The notes under the pieces are model-generated. The model saw only the letters and a program-made list of their open reading frames with translations. It did no database searches and had not been told where the DNA came from. Below, in pieces: positions 11,010-23,180 of a stretch of DNA of 64,000 nt. The position numbers and the translations under genes were made by a program. The number at the start of each line of letters is the position of its first letter. The stretch's first letter is position 1. The DNA is taken from positions 7,192,001 to 7,256,000 of the forward strand of contig CP085828.1 in the NCBI GenBank assembly GCA_020809705.1. Direction: 5' to 3'. Origin of the DNA: Calonectria ilicicola (taxonomy: Eukaryota; Ascomycota; Sordariomycetes; Hypocreales; Nectriaceae).

Positions 11010-12991
11010 ATGCTTACCACCACCTCAATCACCTTTTTATCGGCGTTGATCGCCGGTTCTTGGGCGCAGCAGGCCTGCAACTCAACAACTGAAACCCACC
11101 CGTCATTGACTTGGTCAAAATGTACTTCAAGTGGCTGCACTGAGGTCCAAGGGTCGGTCGTGGTTGACGCAAACTGGAGATGGACTCACACTGTTGATGG
11201 TAGCACAAACTGCTATACTGGGAACGAATGGGACACTTCAATTTGCACCGACGGAGAGACTTGCGCTGAAAAGTGCTGTGTTGATGGGGCGGACTACAGC
11301 AGCACCTATGGCGTAACCACCAGCGGAAGTCAGCTTAATATTGGTTTCGTCACCAAGGGAGCATATTCAACCAACATCGGAAGCCGCCTGTACCTCATGG
11401 AGGATACCGATACCTACCAGATGTTCACCCTTCTGGGAAATGAATTCACCTTTGATGTTGACGTCTCTGGAATTAGCTGTGGTCTCAACGGTGCGCTGTA
11501 CTTTGTTTCCATGGATGAGGATGGAGGTCTGGCAAAGTACGATGGCAACAAAGCTGGTGCCAAATACGGCACCGGATATTGCGATGCTCAATGTGCACGC
11601 GATGTCAAGTTTATCAACGGTGTTGTATGTTTTCTCGTCCCTAACTGTCTGAACATGGCTGATGTTTAGTAGGCGAATGTAGAGGACTGGGAACCTTCCA
11701 CCAGTGACTCTAACTCAGGTATCGGAAAACTCGGAACTTGTTGCCCGGAGATGGATATCTGGGAAGCCAATGATATCTCTACTGCGTATACAGCCCACCC
11801 CTGCAAGACACTGACCCAGCATTCATGTGAGGGTGATGATTGTGGAGGCACCTACTCCGATACTAGATATGCTGGTGATTGTGACCCCGATGGATGCGAT
11901 TTCAACCCCTATCGACAGGGACATGAGTCCTTTTATGGCCCTGGATCTGATTTTACAATTGATACCACAAAGAAGATGACTGTTGTTACCCAGTTCATTG
12001 AGGGAAGCAGCGGCAGTCTCTCTCAAATCAAGCGCTATTATGTCCAGGACAACAAAGTAGTTGCCAATTCCCAAACTGAGATTTCTAGGACATCTGGCAA
12101 CAATATCAATTCGGACTATTGCACAGCCCAGAAGGAGGCCTTTGGGGACAAGGACGACTTTGCCAACAAGGGCGGCTTTTCTCAGATGAGCGACGCAATT
12201 GCTTCACCTATGGTGCTTGTGATGAGCCTCTGGGATGATGTAAGTCGAATGAAAGCTTCTTGAGGGGCTATCGCTAATAATTGTAGCATCATTCTAACAT
12301 GCTCTGGCTTGATTCCACATACCCAGCAAATTCGACAGCTTCCGGCTCCGAGCGAGGCACATGCTCGACTGATTCCGGCGTCCCAGCTACCGTGGAATCA
12401 GAGACACCTAATGCATCCGTAGTATTCTCTAACATCAAGTTCGGTCCTATTGGTAGCACATTCGATAGCTCAGGCAGCAATGATACCAGTTCGGATGAGA
12501 CCTCGAGCACACAGTCAAGCACAGCCACAGCCAAAGCCAGTGCTACCGAAAAGGTGCAGGTTTCCAGCACATCCTCTGTTTCCAAGACAAGCGTTTCTAC
12601 TACCCAGAGCGCTGTACAGGAAAAGGCGACTTCAGCTGCTGTCACAGAAGTAACTGTTGCGGTTTCAACCAAGTCACAGGTCAAGAGCGTTACTTTGGTT
12701 GCAACTTCTTCATCTGTGCAAAGCAGTATCAAGAGTGAGAGTTCTAGTATTAGTCTCGTCCAAACCACTCCCCAGGCTGTTTCTTCTACGACTGAAGCGG
12801 CTACAACACCGACTGAAAGCAGCTCCGATGATGAGGACTGTGACGACTCTGACGATGAAGATACCGATGGCACCGTCAAGATTGCAGCGCAATACTACCA
12901 ATGTGGTGGCATCAATTGGACTGGCGCCACGACTTGTGCCACTGGTTACACTTGCAAGGAACAGAACGCGTACTACTACCAATGCGTCTGA
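11010..12991 (+). CDS. GH7 cellobiohydrolase with CBM1, unusually long linker
   Basis: Exons 11010-11624, 11673-12239 and 12287-12991 give 628 residues. Residues 1-19 are a signal peptide ending AGSWAQ; the mature enzyme begins [11 protein letters not shown]. The GH7 domain runs to about residue 453 with [11 protein letters not shown], many Cys pairs, and the catalytic triplet in PEMDIWEAN (E231 nucleophile, D233, E236 acid/base), plus [20 protein letters not shown]. Residues 594-628 are a CBM1 cellulose-binding module with CGG and a YYYQC tail. Such enzymes are secreted and release cellobiose processively from cellulose chain ends. Known GH7-CBM1 proteins are about 500-540 residues; the excess here is a linker of about 140 residues, Ser/Thr/Val rich, ending in an acidic block (573-589). 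Reading frame and active site are intact. Confidence 0.95.
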
Positions 12992-13228
12992 GATCACATT
13001 GGTGCACATGGTAGCTAGGGAAACTGTGAAAACTGGATCAACTTCGAAGCTTGGATTATAGATGCGCTCCTCTGTGATCAAGTTTGAACCCTTGTTGTAT
13101 ATATCTTTCATGGCATCAGTGACAATAAACTTTAGTGATCCGTAAGGTGGAAGCATATGAACTGGTGTCATAACTTGTATAAAATTCTACATTTCTTTTC
13201 TACCATACAGAAATTGATTTCTTAACCG

Positions 13229-14479
13229 CTACCCTTTAGAAAAATGCTGGACTTCATTTTGGAGCCAGTTCCTCCAGCCTTGGTCTTTCAAGATTGATCT
13301 AACACGAGCCTCTAGCCACTCTGTATTCCCCCAAAATCCCCACGATGCCTGAAAGCGACACCAATCTACAAGAGCAGTTTCCCAATGCCGAATGAAACTT
13401 CCGATGGGATAGTCGTAGGCCTCCTTGTCAGAAGGCATGCGCGCAATGAGTGTCTCTCGGTAGTGTTCCAGCAACCGCCTTTCGCAGTCATCCATCTCTA
13501 GTTCATCCGTATCTACGCCGTGGGCGGCAATCATTTTCAACGGAACCGAACATGTAAACAACTTTGCAAGATCGCAGACACCTAGGCCTAGGCCAACGTA
13601 TTGGAAGTCGAAAAAGGCAACTTGGTTGCCCGACTCGGTAGTGAACAAGTTTTCTGACTTGACGTCACCGTGGATGTAGGTTTCAAAGGGTCTACCCCGT
13701 GGTGTGAGGAATTCAGCTACCATCTCGGTAACAGATAGCCGAGAACCAGGGAAAGGGTCACACATTTCTGAAGACCAATCCGAGTCCGGGTCCTCGGCGA
13801 GTGACGCATATTCTTTCCGTCGAGTTGCTAGATATGTGTAGCCTCCGTTCAGCCAAAGCTTACTACCGCCGGCACTGGGGTCTCGCTTTCTCCTCTCAGC
13901 CTCTTGAAGCGGTGGGAGTAGAAACTTGCCCAGGTCATCTGGGAGCAGCTTCCAGGAACTGGCATGAAATTTGGCCAACCAGTTCAAGGCAGCATAGACT
14001 TGAGTCGAGTTGAGGAGGGACCTCTTTTCCCCTGCAACGGGGAATGGCAAACGCAAATCGGACATGAGAGTGGCGGTAACTCCCTGAAGCTCCTTGGAAT
14101 TGGTGCTTTCCTGAATATGTTGAGTTGAAGTCAAGCAGGCGGCCACAGCAACATCTTCCTCTAGCAGCGGTGTGATTTCTTTGTAGAAATATTGCTCAAC
14201 CTCGTAGCTCAGCATCTTGCGCAGATGACCTTCGTCGCCGCCAGTTTTGGGAGGGGAGATGAGTTTAAGAATAAGGTGGAATTTGCCATCTGGACCAGCG
14301 GCAAGGCTACCAGCAACGTCTTTGGAGACGTTCTCAGACTGGCCATGGGCCGCTCGAGCTCTGATGGCACATATGTGGCCATAACCTGCCCACAGGGTCT
14401 GCAGGACAGTGCATGAGATCAGCTCAAGCCCGATAGAAGAGAGCAATATCTCGGCAACTCGTCTTTCTTTATCAGACAT
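13229..14479 (-). CDS. Aminoglycoside phosphotransferase-fold / CHK-like kinase
   Basis: A single-exon 416-residue protein starting at 14479. It has the APH-fold kinase signature: a candidate nucleotide-binding Lys in HLILKLISPP (K72), the catalytic loop YIHGDVKSEN (H270, D272, N277) and the metal-binding segment FFDFQYVG (D291, the DFG equivalent). DFQ instead of DFG is characteristic of the APH/ecdysteroid-kinase-like (CHK) group. A trailing helical region contains WCRFQASWGFWG. It probably phosphorylates a small-molecule hydroxyl in the cytosol. The name does not imply drug resistance: fungal genomes hold many such kinases of unknown substrate. It converges with the cellulase gene, 237 bases apart. 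Confidence 0.85.
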   Translation of the reverse strand: MSDKERRVAEILLSSIGLELISCTVLQTLWAGYGHICAIRARAAHGQSENVSKDVAGSLAAGPDGKFHLILKLISPPKTGGDEGHLRKMLSYEVEQYFYKEITPLLEEDVAVAACLTSTQHIQESTNSKELQGVTATLMSDLRLPFPVAGEKRSLLNSTQVYAALNWLAKFHASSWKLLPDDLGKFLLPPLQEAERRKRDPSAGGSKLWLNGGYTYLATRRKEYASLAEDPDSDWSSEMCDPFPGSRLSVTEMVAEFLTPRGRPFETYIHGDVKSENLFTTESGNQVAFFDFQYVGLGLGVCDLAKLFTCSVPLKMIAAHGVDTDELEMDDCERRLLEHYRETLIARMPSDKEAYDYPIGSFIRHWETALVDWCRFQASWGFWGNTEWLEARVRSILKDQGWRNWLQNEVQHFSKG

Positions 14480-15629
14480 TGTTGACTTGAGTTGAAGACT
14501 TTGAGACTGAGCTTCACACTTGGCAAAGAGATGCCCCTCCTAAAGCGATAACCAAGTGGGCCCTTTGGCTCAGCTGCCCAAACACGTGATCGCAAACCCA
14601 CTTACTGCCATCATTAATTGGGTGGCAAGACAAAGATCAAAAGAAACGTTGCTTGTAGAAATAGCCATCACCTTTCCATCGATATTGTGCTAATACCATT
14701 ATTTCGTTTGCTGCGAACCTGGCATTTCATCAATGCGACACTGAAATTGGGAAGCTGGAGATCCCGAGTCACATGCTGCTTAACCCCACGCAAAACGAGA
14801 CCTGGATATACTTAATACTAAGAGTGTTTTGAATGGCAATATTATGTCCAATCGATGGAATTCTGCGTCGATTAAAAACAAATTAGATATGATAAAATAA
14901 CCCTTAATCGCAGGATGTATTTCGGTCAACTGTTTTCATATGCCGATATACATAAAAATGAATGTGTCATGCGACATGGGTTAACCATCTTCGCCACAAG
15001 GCTTGGTATATGTACTAATGGACCTAGCTAAGCAAGACTCATTAGGCGCTATCAAAATTTAAATTCAGACACTACCCACTGTAGTAAGAAACTCATCATT
15101 TATACATTAGTACATACCCTCCCACACAATTAGGTTGATTTGCTCAGTCAGACTTTTCACTCCAAATCAACCTAAACCGAGCCTAAACTGGATTTTACAA
15201 CAGGACCTACACAGGAACCAATAGAACAATCTGCTGCGGAATAGCTGCCTACTGATTACTCTTGCTTTAATTTTCTTTTTTTACGCTGAATAGACCTAAA
15301 TCGGACATATTTCATATTAATTGAAAAGTTATTGAAATAGATTGAAGGATGGGTTTTTTAACCTGCGCAGAGTTCACCGAAATATTCAATATGTATTAAA
15401 GCTTATAATGGCATTATTAATTAGAGATAAGATTGTTTTTTCTTAATTTGTCAGTATTTTTAATGAGATTGGGCGCTTGAGTAGAAATGGTAGCTGTGTT
15501 GGCGACTCTAGAGAAATAGGCGAAAGTTGGAAACTAAAGAAGAGAAAGTTTAATTTTTATATATAAATAGTAAAAAGAAAGCATCCAAATAGTAATACTC
15601 TACTATTATTTATATATTTCTATAATATA
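14480..15629. other. AT-rich intergenic region, no gene
   Basis: The first 150 bases are the promoter of the minus-strand kinase. The remainder becomes steadily AT-rich with no frame, repeat family or RNA gene that I can recognise. Confidence 0.5.
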
Positions 15630-16056
15630 ACGTACATGATAGGCGAGCGACGCAAACAAGCGAGCGACGCATTTTAATTTTCAGCTTAAATTAAGATTTT
15701 TAAAGTCTTCTTAAAAATCCAAACCAAGCCTAAAATAGCTATATTTCTATTAATTAGCTAGCTAAAAATCAATAAATATATAGGAATTTTCTATATTTTC
15801 CTAGATTTTTATATAGCTAGAAGTTAAGTATTTATAAATTCGCACTGTATAAATTGCTATTTAAATATGTAGAAAAATATTTAAAAATCTAAAAAAGGGA
15901 TTATTTATTTATTTTTCTTTTAAATAGCTTATTTTAATTTTTTTAGGCTATAGCTACTTAAATTGTTAATTTTAGAAAATCCAAAATTGGTATTTGTCGG
16001 TGTACAGTATACTGCGTCGCTCGCTTGTCTGCGTCGCTCGCTTATCATGTACGTTA
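15628..16056. mobile_element. 425-bp MITE with 42-bp terminal inverted repeats and TA duplication
   Basis: Terminal inverted repeats are 15630-15671 and 16013-16054, 42 bases with two mismatches, beginning ACGTACATGATA. TA flanks both ends (15628-15629, 16055-16056), the target duplication of Tc1/mariner-pogo elements. Each repeat contains the 14-mer AAGCGAGCGACGCA twice with a 3-base spacer, a likely transposase-binding arrangement. The interior is AT-rich and non-coding, so it is non-autonomous. The ends have the same architecture as the Fot-like element ends at 56.7-56.9 kb. The right end abuts the kinase coding sequence and forms part of its stop codon. Confidence 0.9.
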
Positions 16057-17319
16057 CTTAAAAGAAGCATCATCTAAAAGTTGTGCTGCAGTTAGACGAT
16101 GTTCAGGTGTATAATCAAATACCCTTCCTAATAGAGTAATAAAAGTTTTCCGCTCCTCTAGACTGGTGTCTGGTCGAAAGTTTGTAACCCTTTCTTCAAG
16201 ATCCCATCCAAGCTCCGACTTTTGGATCTGCTGATACCACTCATCGCCAGCTGGGCCAGGAGTAAAATGCCCTTTCCAAGATATAGGCAGAGGCCCCAGC
16301 ATACTGCGCATATTGGACACCACCTGGGTATGACTTGAACCATAGAATAGAGGGGTATCCGTATATAGCTCTGCAAAAAGACACATATAGCTCCACATAT
16401 CAGAGGCAAAGCTGGCTCCTTGGCCGTGAATTCGCTCTGGGGCACAGTACATAGCCGGCCACTGTACTTTATGATCCACAGATGTGTTGATTTTCACGGC
16501 CAGACCGAAGTCCCCAAGAACAACCTTCTCCTCTACTATACTCTCATGGGGCTTCATCGGCGCTACCAGTTCACCTACCTTCCACGGCGTAAGTCGCAGT
16601 GGCATCTTCAGCGGTCGCCCAAGATACGTGTACTTCTCTGTCACTGTTCGACAACTGGTAAGTGAACGAAGACTGTACATGACATTCCCGCTGTTTAAGT
16701 CTATTTTAGATATAGAGTCAGCATTGAAAACCATACTACTCAGGCCAGGATATGATAATGGGATGGGGTTGGGTAAATTCAATAACGTACCCCGGTGAAC
16801 AATACCAACATCATGGAGGGACTTCAAGGCAGTTAATAGCTGTACAGCAGCAGCCATACGCATAGAAATTGATCTTCCTGAGGTGAAGTCTCGGATGCAT
16901 GGGCCTTGCAAAGGGAAGACGAGAACTCGATGCTGGCTGTTAGGACCATAGAGAAAGAAAGTATGTTTGTAGGTCAGGAGATTGGCGCTGTGCGGCAGCA
17001 TTCGGATAATATCGTTCAACATGCAGAATTCGTGTTCCGCAGCCAGCCCGGGCATTGATATCTTAAGGGCTACATCCTTTTGCTGGGACATATCATATGC
17101 CATCCAGACGGTCGAGAAACTCCCATGACCCAGCTTGTGCTCGATACGATATCGATCGTCAAGAACCTTGCCGATGCAAATGGGATAGCAGAAGCCCCTG
17201 AGATAAAGATCGGCGTTTTCAGCGGCATTCCTCACTTCAAAGTCGTCATCGGAGTCAACGAACTCGCCACGGTCATTGACAATATCAGAAGAGGCAAGAC
17301 CACTACGGCCGGTTGTCAT
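16054..17319 (-). CDS. SRPK-like serine/threonine protein kinase, two exons
   Basis: Exons 17319-16791 and 16700-16054, joined across a 90-base GT-AG intron, give 391 residues. The intron reads open in frame, so an unspliced 421-residue reading is possible, but only splicing restores HRDLNSGNVM (catalytic D177). Other features are the glycine loop LGHGSFSTVW (63-72), VALKI (K86), LGDFGLAVKI (D240) and SDMWSYMCLFAEL. The start of the protein (GFCYPICIGKVLDDRYRIEHK) matches SR-protein-kinase relatives, which fungi carry in expanded, fast-evolving numbers. There is a short insert between the HRD and DFG motifs, as in SRPKs. The C-terminus ends DDASFK at the MITE border; the TAA stop is partly supplied by the insertion. 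Substrate unknown. Confidence 0.87.
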   Translation of the reverse strand: MTTGRSGLASSDIVNDRGEFVDSDDDFEVRNAAENADLYLRGFCYPICIGKVLDDRYRIEHKLGHGSFSTVWMAYDMSQQKDVALKISMPGLAAEHEFCMLNDIIRMLPHSANLLTYKHTFFLYGPNSQHRVLVFPLQGPCIRDFTSGRSISMRMAAAVQLLTALKSLHDVGIVHRGTLLNLPNPIPLSYPGLSSMVFNADSISKIDLNSGNVMYSLRSLTSCRTVTEKYTYLGRPLKMPLRLTPWKVGELVAPMKPHESIVEEKVVLGDFGLAVKINTSVDHKVQWPAMYCAPERIHGQGASFASDMWSYMCLFAELYTDTPLFYGSSHTQVVSNMRSMLGPLPISWKGHFTPGPAGDEWYQQIQKSELGWDLEERVTNFRPDTSLEERKTFITLLGRVFDYTPEHRLTAAQLLDDASFK

Positions 17320-17548
17320 ATCGGCAGGGTATCTTCATAAATAGGTGGTAGAGAGAAGAGAATAATAGCCAGTGATACTTGTGTTTGACCTAGGGGAACA
17401 GTGCTGTACCTTGCTAGTTGGTCGTGGTAAGGAAGTAATAAACATGCACCTCTGTACAGCGAGCTGTAGAACTGACGGTGGGGTTGACTCAAGAAAAAGA
17501 GCGCTAAGGCAATTTGCAATGTAGGGTAGCTAACTCGAGACCCGCTAT

Positions 17549-17716
17549 CAATAGATAGCTACGGCTCCTGATGCAGTGAATTGGAATTTGAAGCTCTTAG
17601 TAACACAATTCCTCGTTATTTCCTTCCTTTCAAGTCCTTGCTAGATCCCCTCCATAGTGAAAAATCAAGAGCTTTAAATTCCAATTCACTGCATCAGGAG
17701 CCGTAGCTATCTATTG
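17549..17716. mobile_element. 168-bp hairpin element with 50-bp inverted repeats
   Basis: Arms 17549-17598 and 17667-17716 are inverted copies of 50 bases with one mismatch (G/A), separated by 68 unique bases. No open frame. The size and near-perfect arms suggest a small MITE or a foldback element. I found no convincing target-site duplication, so the transposon class is open. It lies 230 bases upstream of the kinase start, where it could form a hairpin in nascent RNA or single-stranded DNA. Confidence 0.75.
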
Positions 17717-18502
17717 GTACCCGCGGATTTAACGAAATTCCGAGTTGAAACTTTTAGACTTTGGTTTGTGCAGAGAGGCCAACCCCTCACAAGTCATGTC
17801 TGTTTCGTCGCCTACTCACTCCTAAATATTAGGTCCTCGGATTTATCAGTGCTACCCACGATTAGAACTAGATTTCCTTCAAGTTTGCTGGTGTATTTAC
17901 ATGCCATTTTAGTCGTAACGAGTGATTTATGGGTGTATTCAAACTAAGCTCAACAACGAAACGCTTAGGTTGCATGTTTTGATCCATTTATCTGTAGCCG
18001 ACGAGTACTTTATATGTCCAAAATCTGGTGATAATTCATATTTAGTCGCATAAAGTCCGCAAATCAAAGTCCCGACATATTCTGCAACGTGACGGCTGGT
18101 CTATTCACCTTCCGACCTTTGTCAACGGGATTTGGTTTCTCCCGTAGTCACTGTGTTTATGCACAACTAGCCATGGCCTGAAACGGGAGAAAACCTTCTG
18201 AGAATTCTTTACGAAAATGCCAAGCCCAGGCATAATAATAGCTAGTACTAACCAATCAATCGTGAAAACTGTTTCCACCATAACGAGTTATAGCCCTCAA
18301 CAGTAAGTGCCTAGGTTTGATGAATCATGGGACCGTCTGCAACAAATGAGCTAAGTCCACAATGTCACTTGAATTTAGCCTCTTGTGGAATAGCGGTGAC
18401 CAAGGCAAAATACGCTTACTCAAAGCGGAAGTACTTAGACGACTGCAGTAACCTCATTTGCACTAGCGTGGTCTCTTGTCCAAAACCAGTTGATACCCTA
18501 TA
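17717..18502. other. Intergenic, no supported gene
   Basis: Roughly 800 bases of average composition. It contains the 3' flank of the carboxylesterase gene. I see no gene or repeat. Confidence 0.5.
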
Positions 18503-20498
<1,996 letters not shown>

Positions 20499-23180
20499 GA
20501 CAGAGATACTTCAGAATTCACAGATTCAGGTCGATCAAGATTACGAGCGGGAAGCCCGAGACATATACAGTACTTGTCTAATTTACATTTGGCTTAGAAA
20601 ATGGTCCGTAAATGAGACAGCATCCAAGCGAAGCCCCAGCCAAGACTAAAATGCGTCATTCATTTTCACCATTGACCCGCGGACTCCGCACCACCCGAAC
20701 AGTAATGGGGCGGCAAATAAATCCTCTCGCAATTCGGACCCCGCGGAAACTTTCCTTGCATTAGTCGCATCAAATTATTGCAGCTCCTGATATACTGTAG
20801 ACGACAATAAATGGACCGGACTGAGTACTGATATTCGTGGATAACATTACTGCCTGTTGCGAGAAACAGCCAAAGGGAAGATATCTTGAAAGATAGATTT
20901 GAAGCAATGAGAGTTCCTCAACTCAGATGAACCATCTCCGAGAGCCTGTCTAAGCCTCTCGCCACTGTATTATTTTTATCTAAAATATAACTTAATTTTC
21001 TTCTTAGTGGTTTATTTTTTGATAAACTTTATGTAGTTTTGGCCGACACAGACAAGATGATATGCTTAGTTGGCGTATTAATTACCTTGGACCAAGGCAA
21101 TTGTTCTACGCCCATTTACGTCTTCAATTATCTAGCTCTCGGTCGTATTTCATTTCATAACATGCCATTCCTGCGTATGGATGATGAGGACACATGACAG
21201 ATCATGTAATTGAATAATTTGTCACAATTAACACAGACCCATGTTTTAAAAAAGAAGTTCCAATAAAAGTAATACATCAATCAAATAATTAGAGAAAGGA
21301 GAAAGATAAAAAGTCATTCTAGTCGAACCTGAGACACGAGAGATGATCGTGTTATGGTATGACGATTTCAGGTAGTGACGCTGTAATACCCTTTCTCTCA
21401 GCAGGTCAAAAAATGATGCCAATATTTCTTTCAGATATTCGTCATCGTAAGTGTTTGCTGGTGCTTCTATTCCCTTCCTCAAAAGCAAAATCCCTCCTCG
21501 GGAAGGCCGAGATTGCCGAATACAGCTCCCGTTCAAGATTTGCCCCCGCAACATAAACCCTGTATTCCGAGTGAAATTAGATATAGCTAATAGAAATGCT
21601 GAGATGTCTCCGCGTTATTTATGATATTACATCTACGCCTCATATATGGGCGAGCCAGTCACAGTGTCTCTTTCAGCCCCAACCAAGACCAGTTAGAGAA
21701 AAGCAGAGCACGACAAAGACGAAAAATGCTATATATCCTGCATGCCATAATTCTGTTGCTCGTGGGACTATTTTGGGAGAACATGGTCAACTGCGTGAAC
21801 GTGGCAAAGCGGCCAAATCTCTTCGCAGGTGGAGAAAATAACTATTTTCCCTTGTCATGCAAATTGGTGGGTGAGGTGGGTTATCCTCAAAATCGCCTAG
21901 CGCCGGACCCTTTTGAAGTTCTAGAGGTTCAGCCTTTGGACACTTTCACCGTAAGGAAGCAGTAGAAAATCGCCGAGCACATGAAAAAATCTCACAAGAG
22001 ACTCAAGTTAGCCACTTGGGTTTTGATAAGCCAAGATGGCGTAGATCGGTGCGTACACCGATCGGTATGATGGGACGTGATTAGACGGTGATCAAGACAT
22101 CATACGGCTATATATGACCTAGATAGACCTTTCAATTGACGGGACAAGAGCTCCAATGTGACCTGTAGCCTCTATAACTAGTGATATTATTTCCAAGCAA
22201 AAATCAAACCTCCCACAATCATCGGCACAACAAAAACGGAAAAGTCTAGGATTGAAGTTAGATGCAGTAGAAGCTCATGATAGATTTAAATGAATCTGAC
22301 CACTTTTTTCGTCGCCCAGCATCGCCAGACGTCAAATTGGCTGAATCAGGTTCATGGAAAAGACCAATCAGGAAAACCGTGTTCTTAGGCGATGAAGCAC
22401 CACCATATTGGTCGGGCAACGCTTGTCGGCTTCGCATCCATGGTGAGATGACTACCTTAGATAAGTGGGCAGAAAGAGTGTATGTTGAAGTCATTTTTTA
22501 TCAGCTCCAGCCAAACTTGGAATGTGTTGTGCTTATCAAGAGATAAACTACGGGTGATGGACTGGGTGTGTTCATAAGTATTGAATCCCAAAACTAATCG
22601 GTATCGACGGCATGGGTTTATTCGTCTAGCAGTCTATGGTAAGTAAAAAGCAACACTCAGCTCTTATGGTAGTGGCATGATCATCCGCGGATGGTTAACC
22701 TAAACTGGAAAAAGGACGCGACATTGATACCAATTGAACTATAGCAGTATCCGCACTATCTTTTAACCTGCAGCTAACCTAGAAAGAAAACTTCTAGTTT
22801 AGGATTTTGCCACGAGATCTCGAAAGCTATCAGCCGAAATATAAGGGATTCTTGGTTCTCTGGAGAACATCGAGAATCACTACAACTGGGAGGGGCAGGT
22901 CGCGCTGTACTTTGCACTGGTTTGGGAGGCGGTCCCGCAAATTATCCAATTACCACGTCCGGGTTACACGGGACCGTCTACTCCATTCATATTATCCAAC
23001 GTTTTGAGACGTCGTGTTTATCACTGTTACAGTTCTCCCCAGAACGTCTCGAAATATGCGCCATCACATCACACGGGCCTCAACCAGTCATAGGTTGGCG
23101 ATTACACAATTGTCACCTGAAAGATGATACACATAACCGAAACCCCATTTTTATTCAACAAAGTGCCTAGATCTATATGA
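20499..23180. other. Intergenic, no supported gene
   Basis: A 2.7-kb gap. The part next to 20.5 kb is the carboxylesterase promoter. A short perfect inverted repeat GATCGGTG-CGTA-CACCGATC lies at 22044-22063. Frames of up to 114 codons (for example 21621-21965) have no domain or splice support and are left out. Confidence 0.45.

Noticed and set aside
12289..12879. A 196-codon minus-strand frame opposite the cellulase linker
   Set aside because: Antisense reading of the Ser/Thr-rich low-complexity linker; composition artefact.
21621..21965. A 114-codon plus-strand frame with one hydrophobic segment
   Set aside because: No homologous domain, no clear promoter or intron pattern; may be chance.
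22044..22063. Perfect palindrome GATCGGTG-CGTA-CACCGATC
   Set aside because: Short and isolated in a region without a gene; could be a regulator site but nothing nearby supports it.
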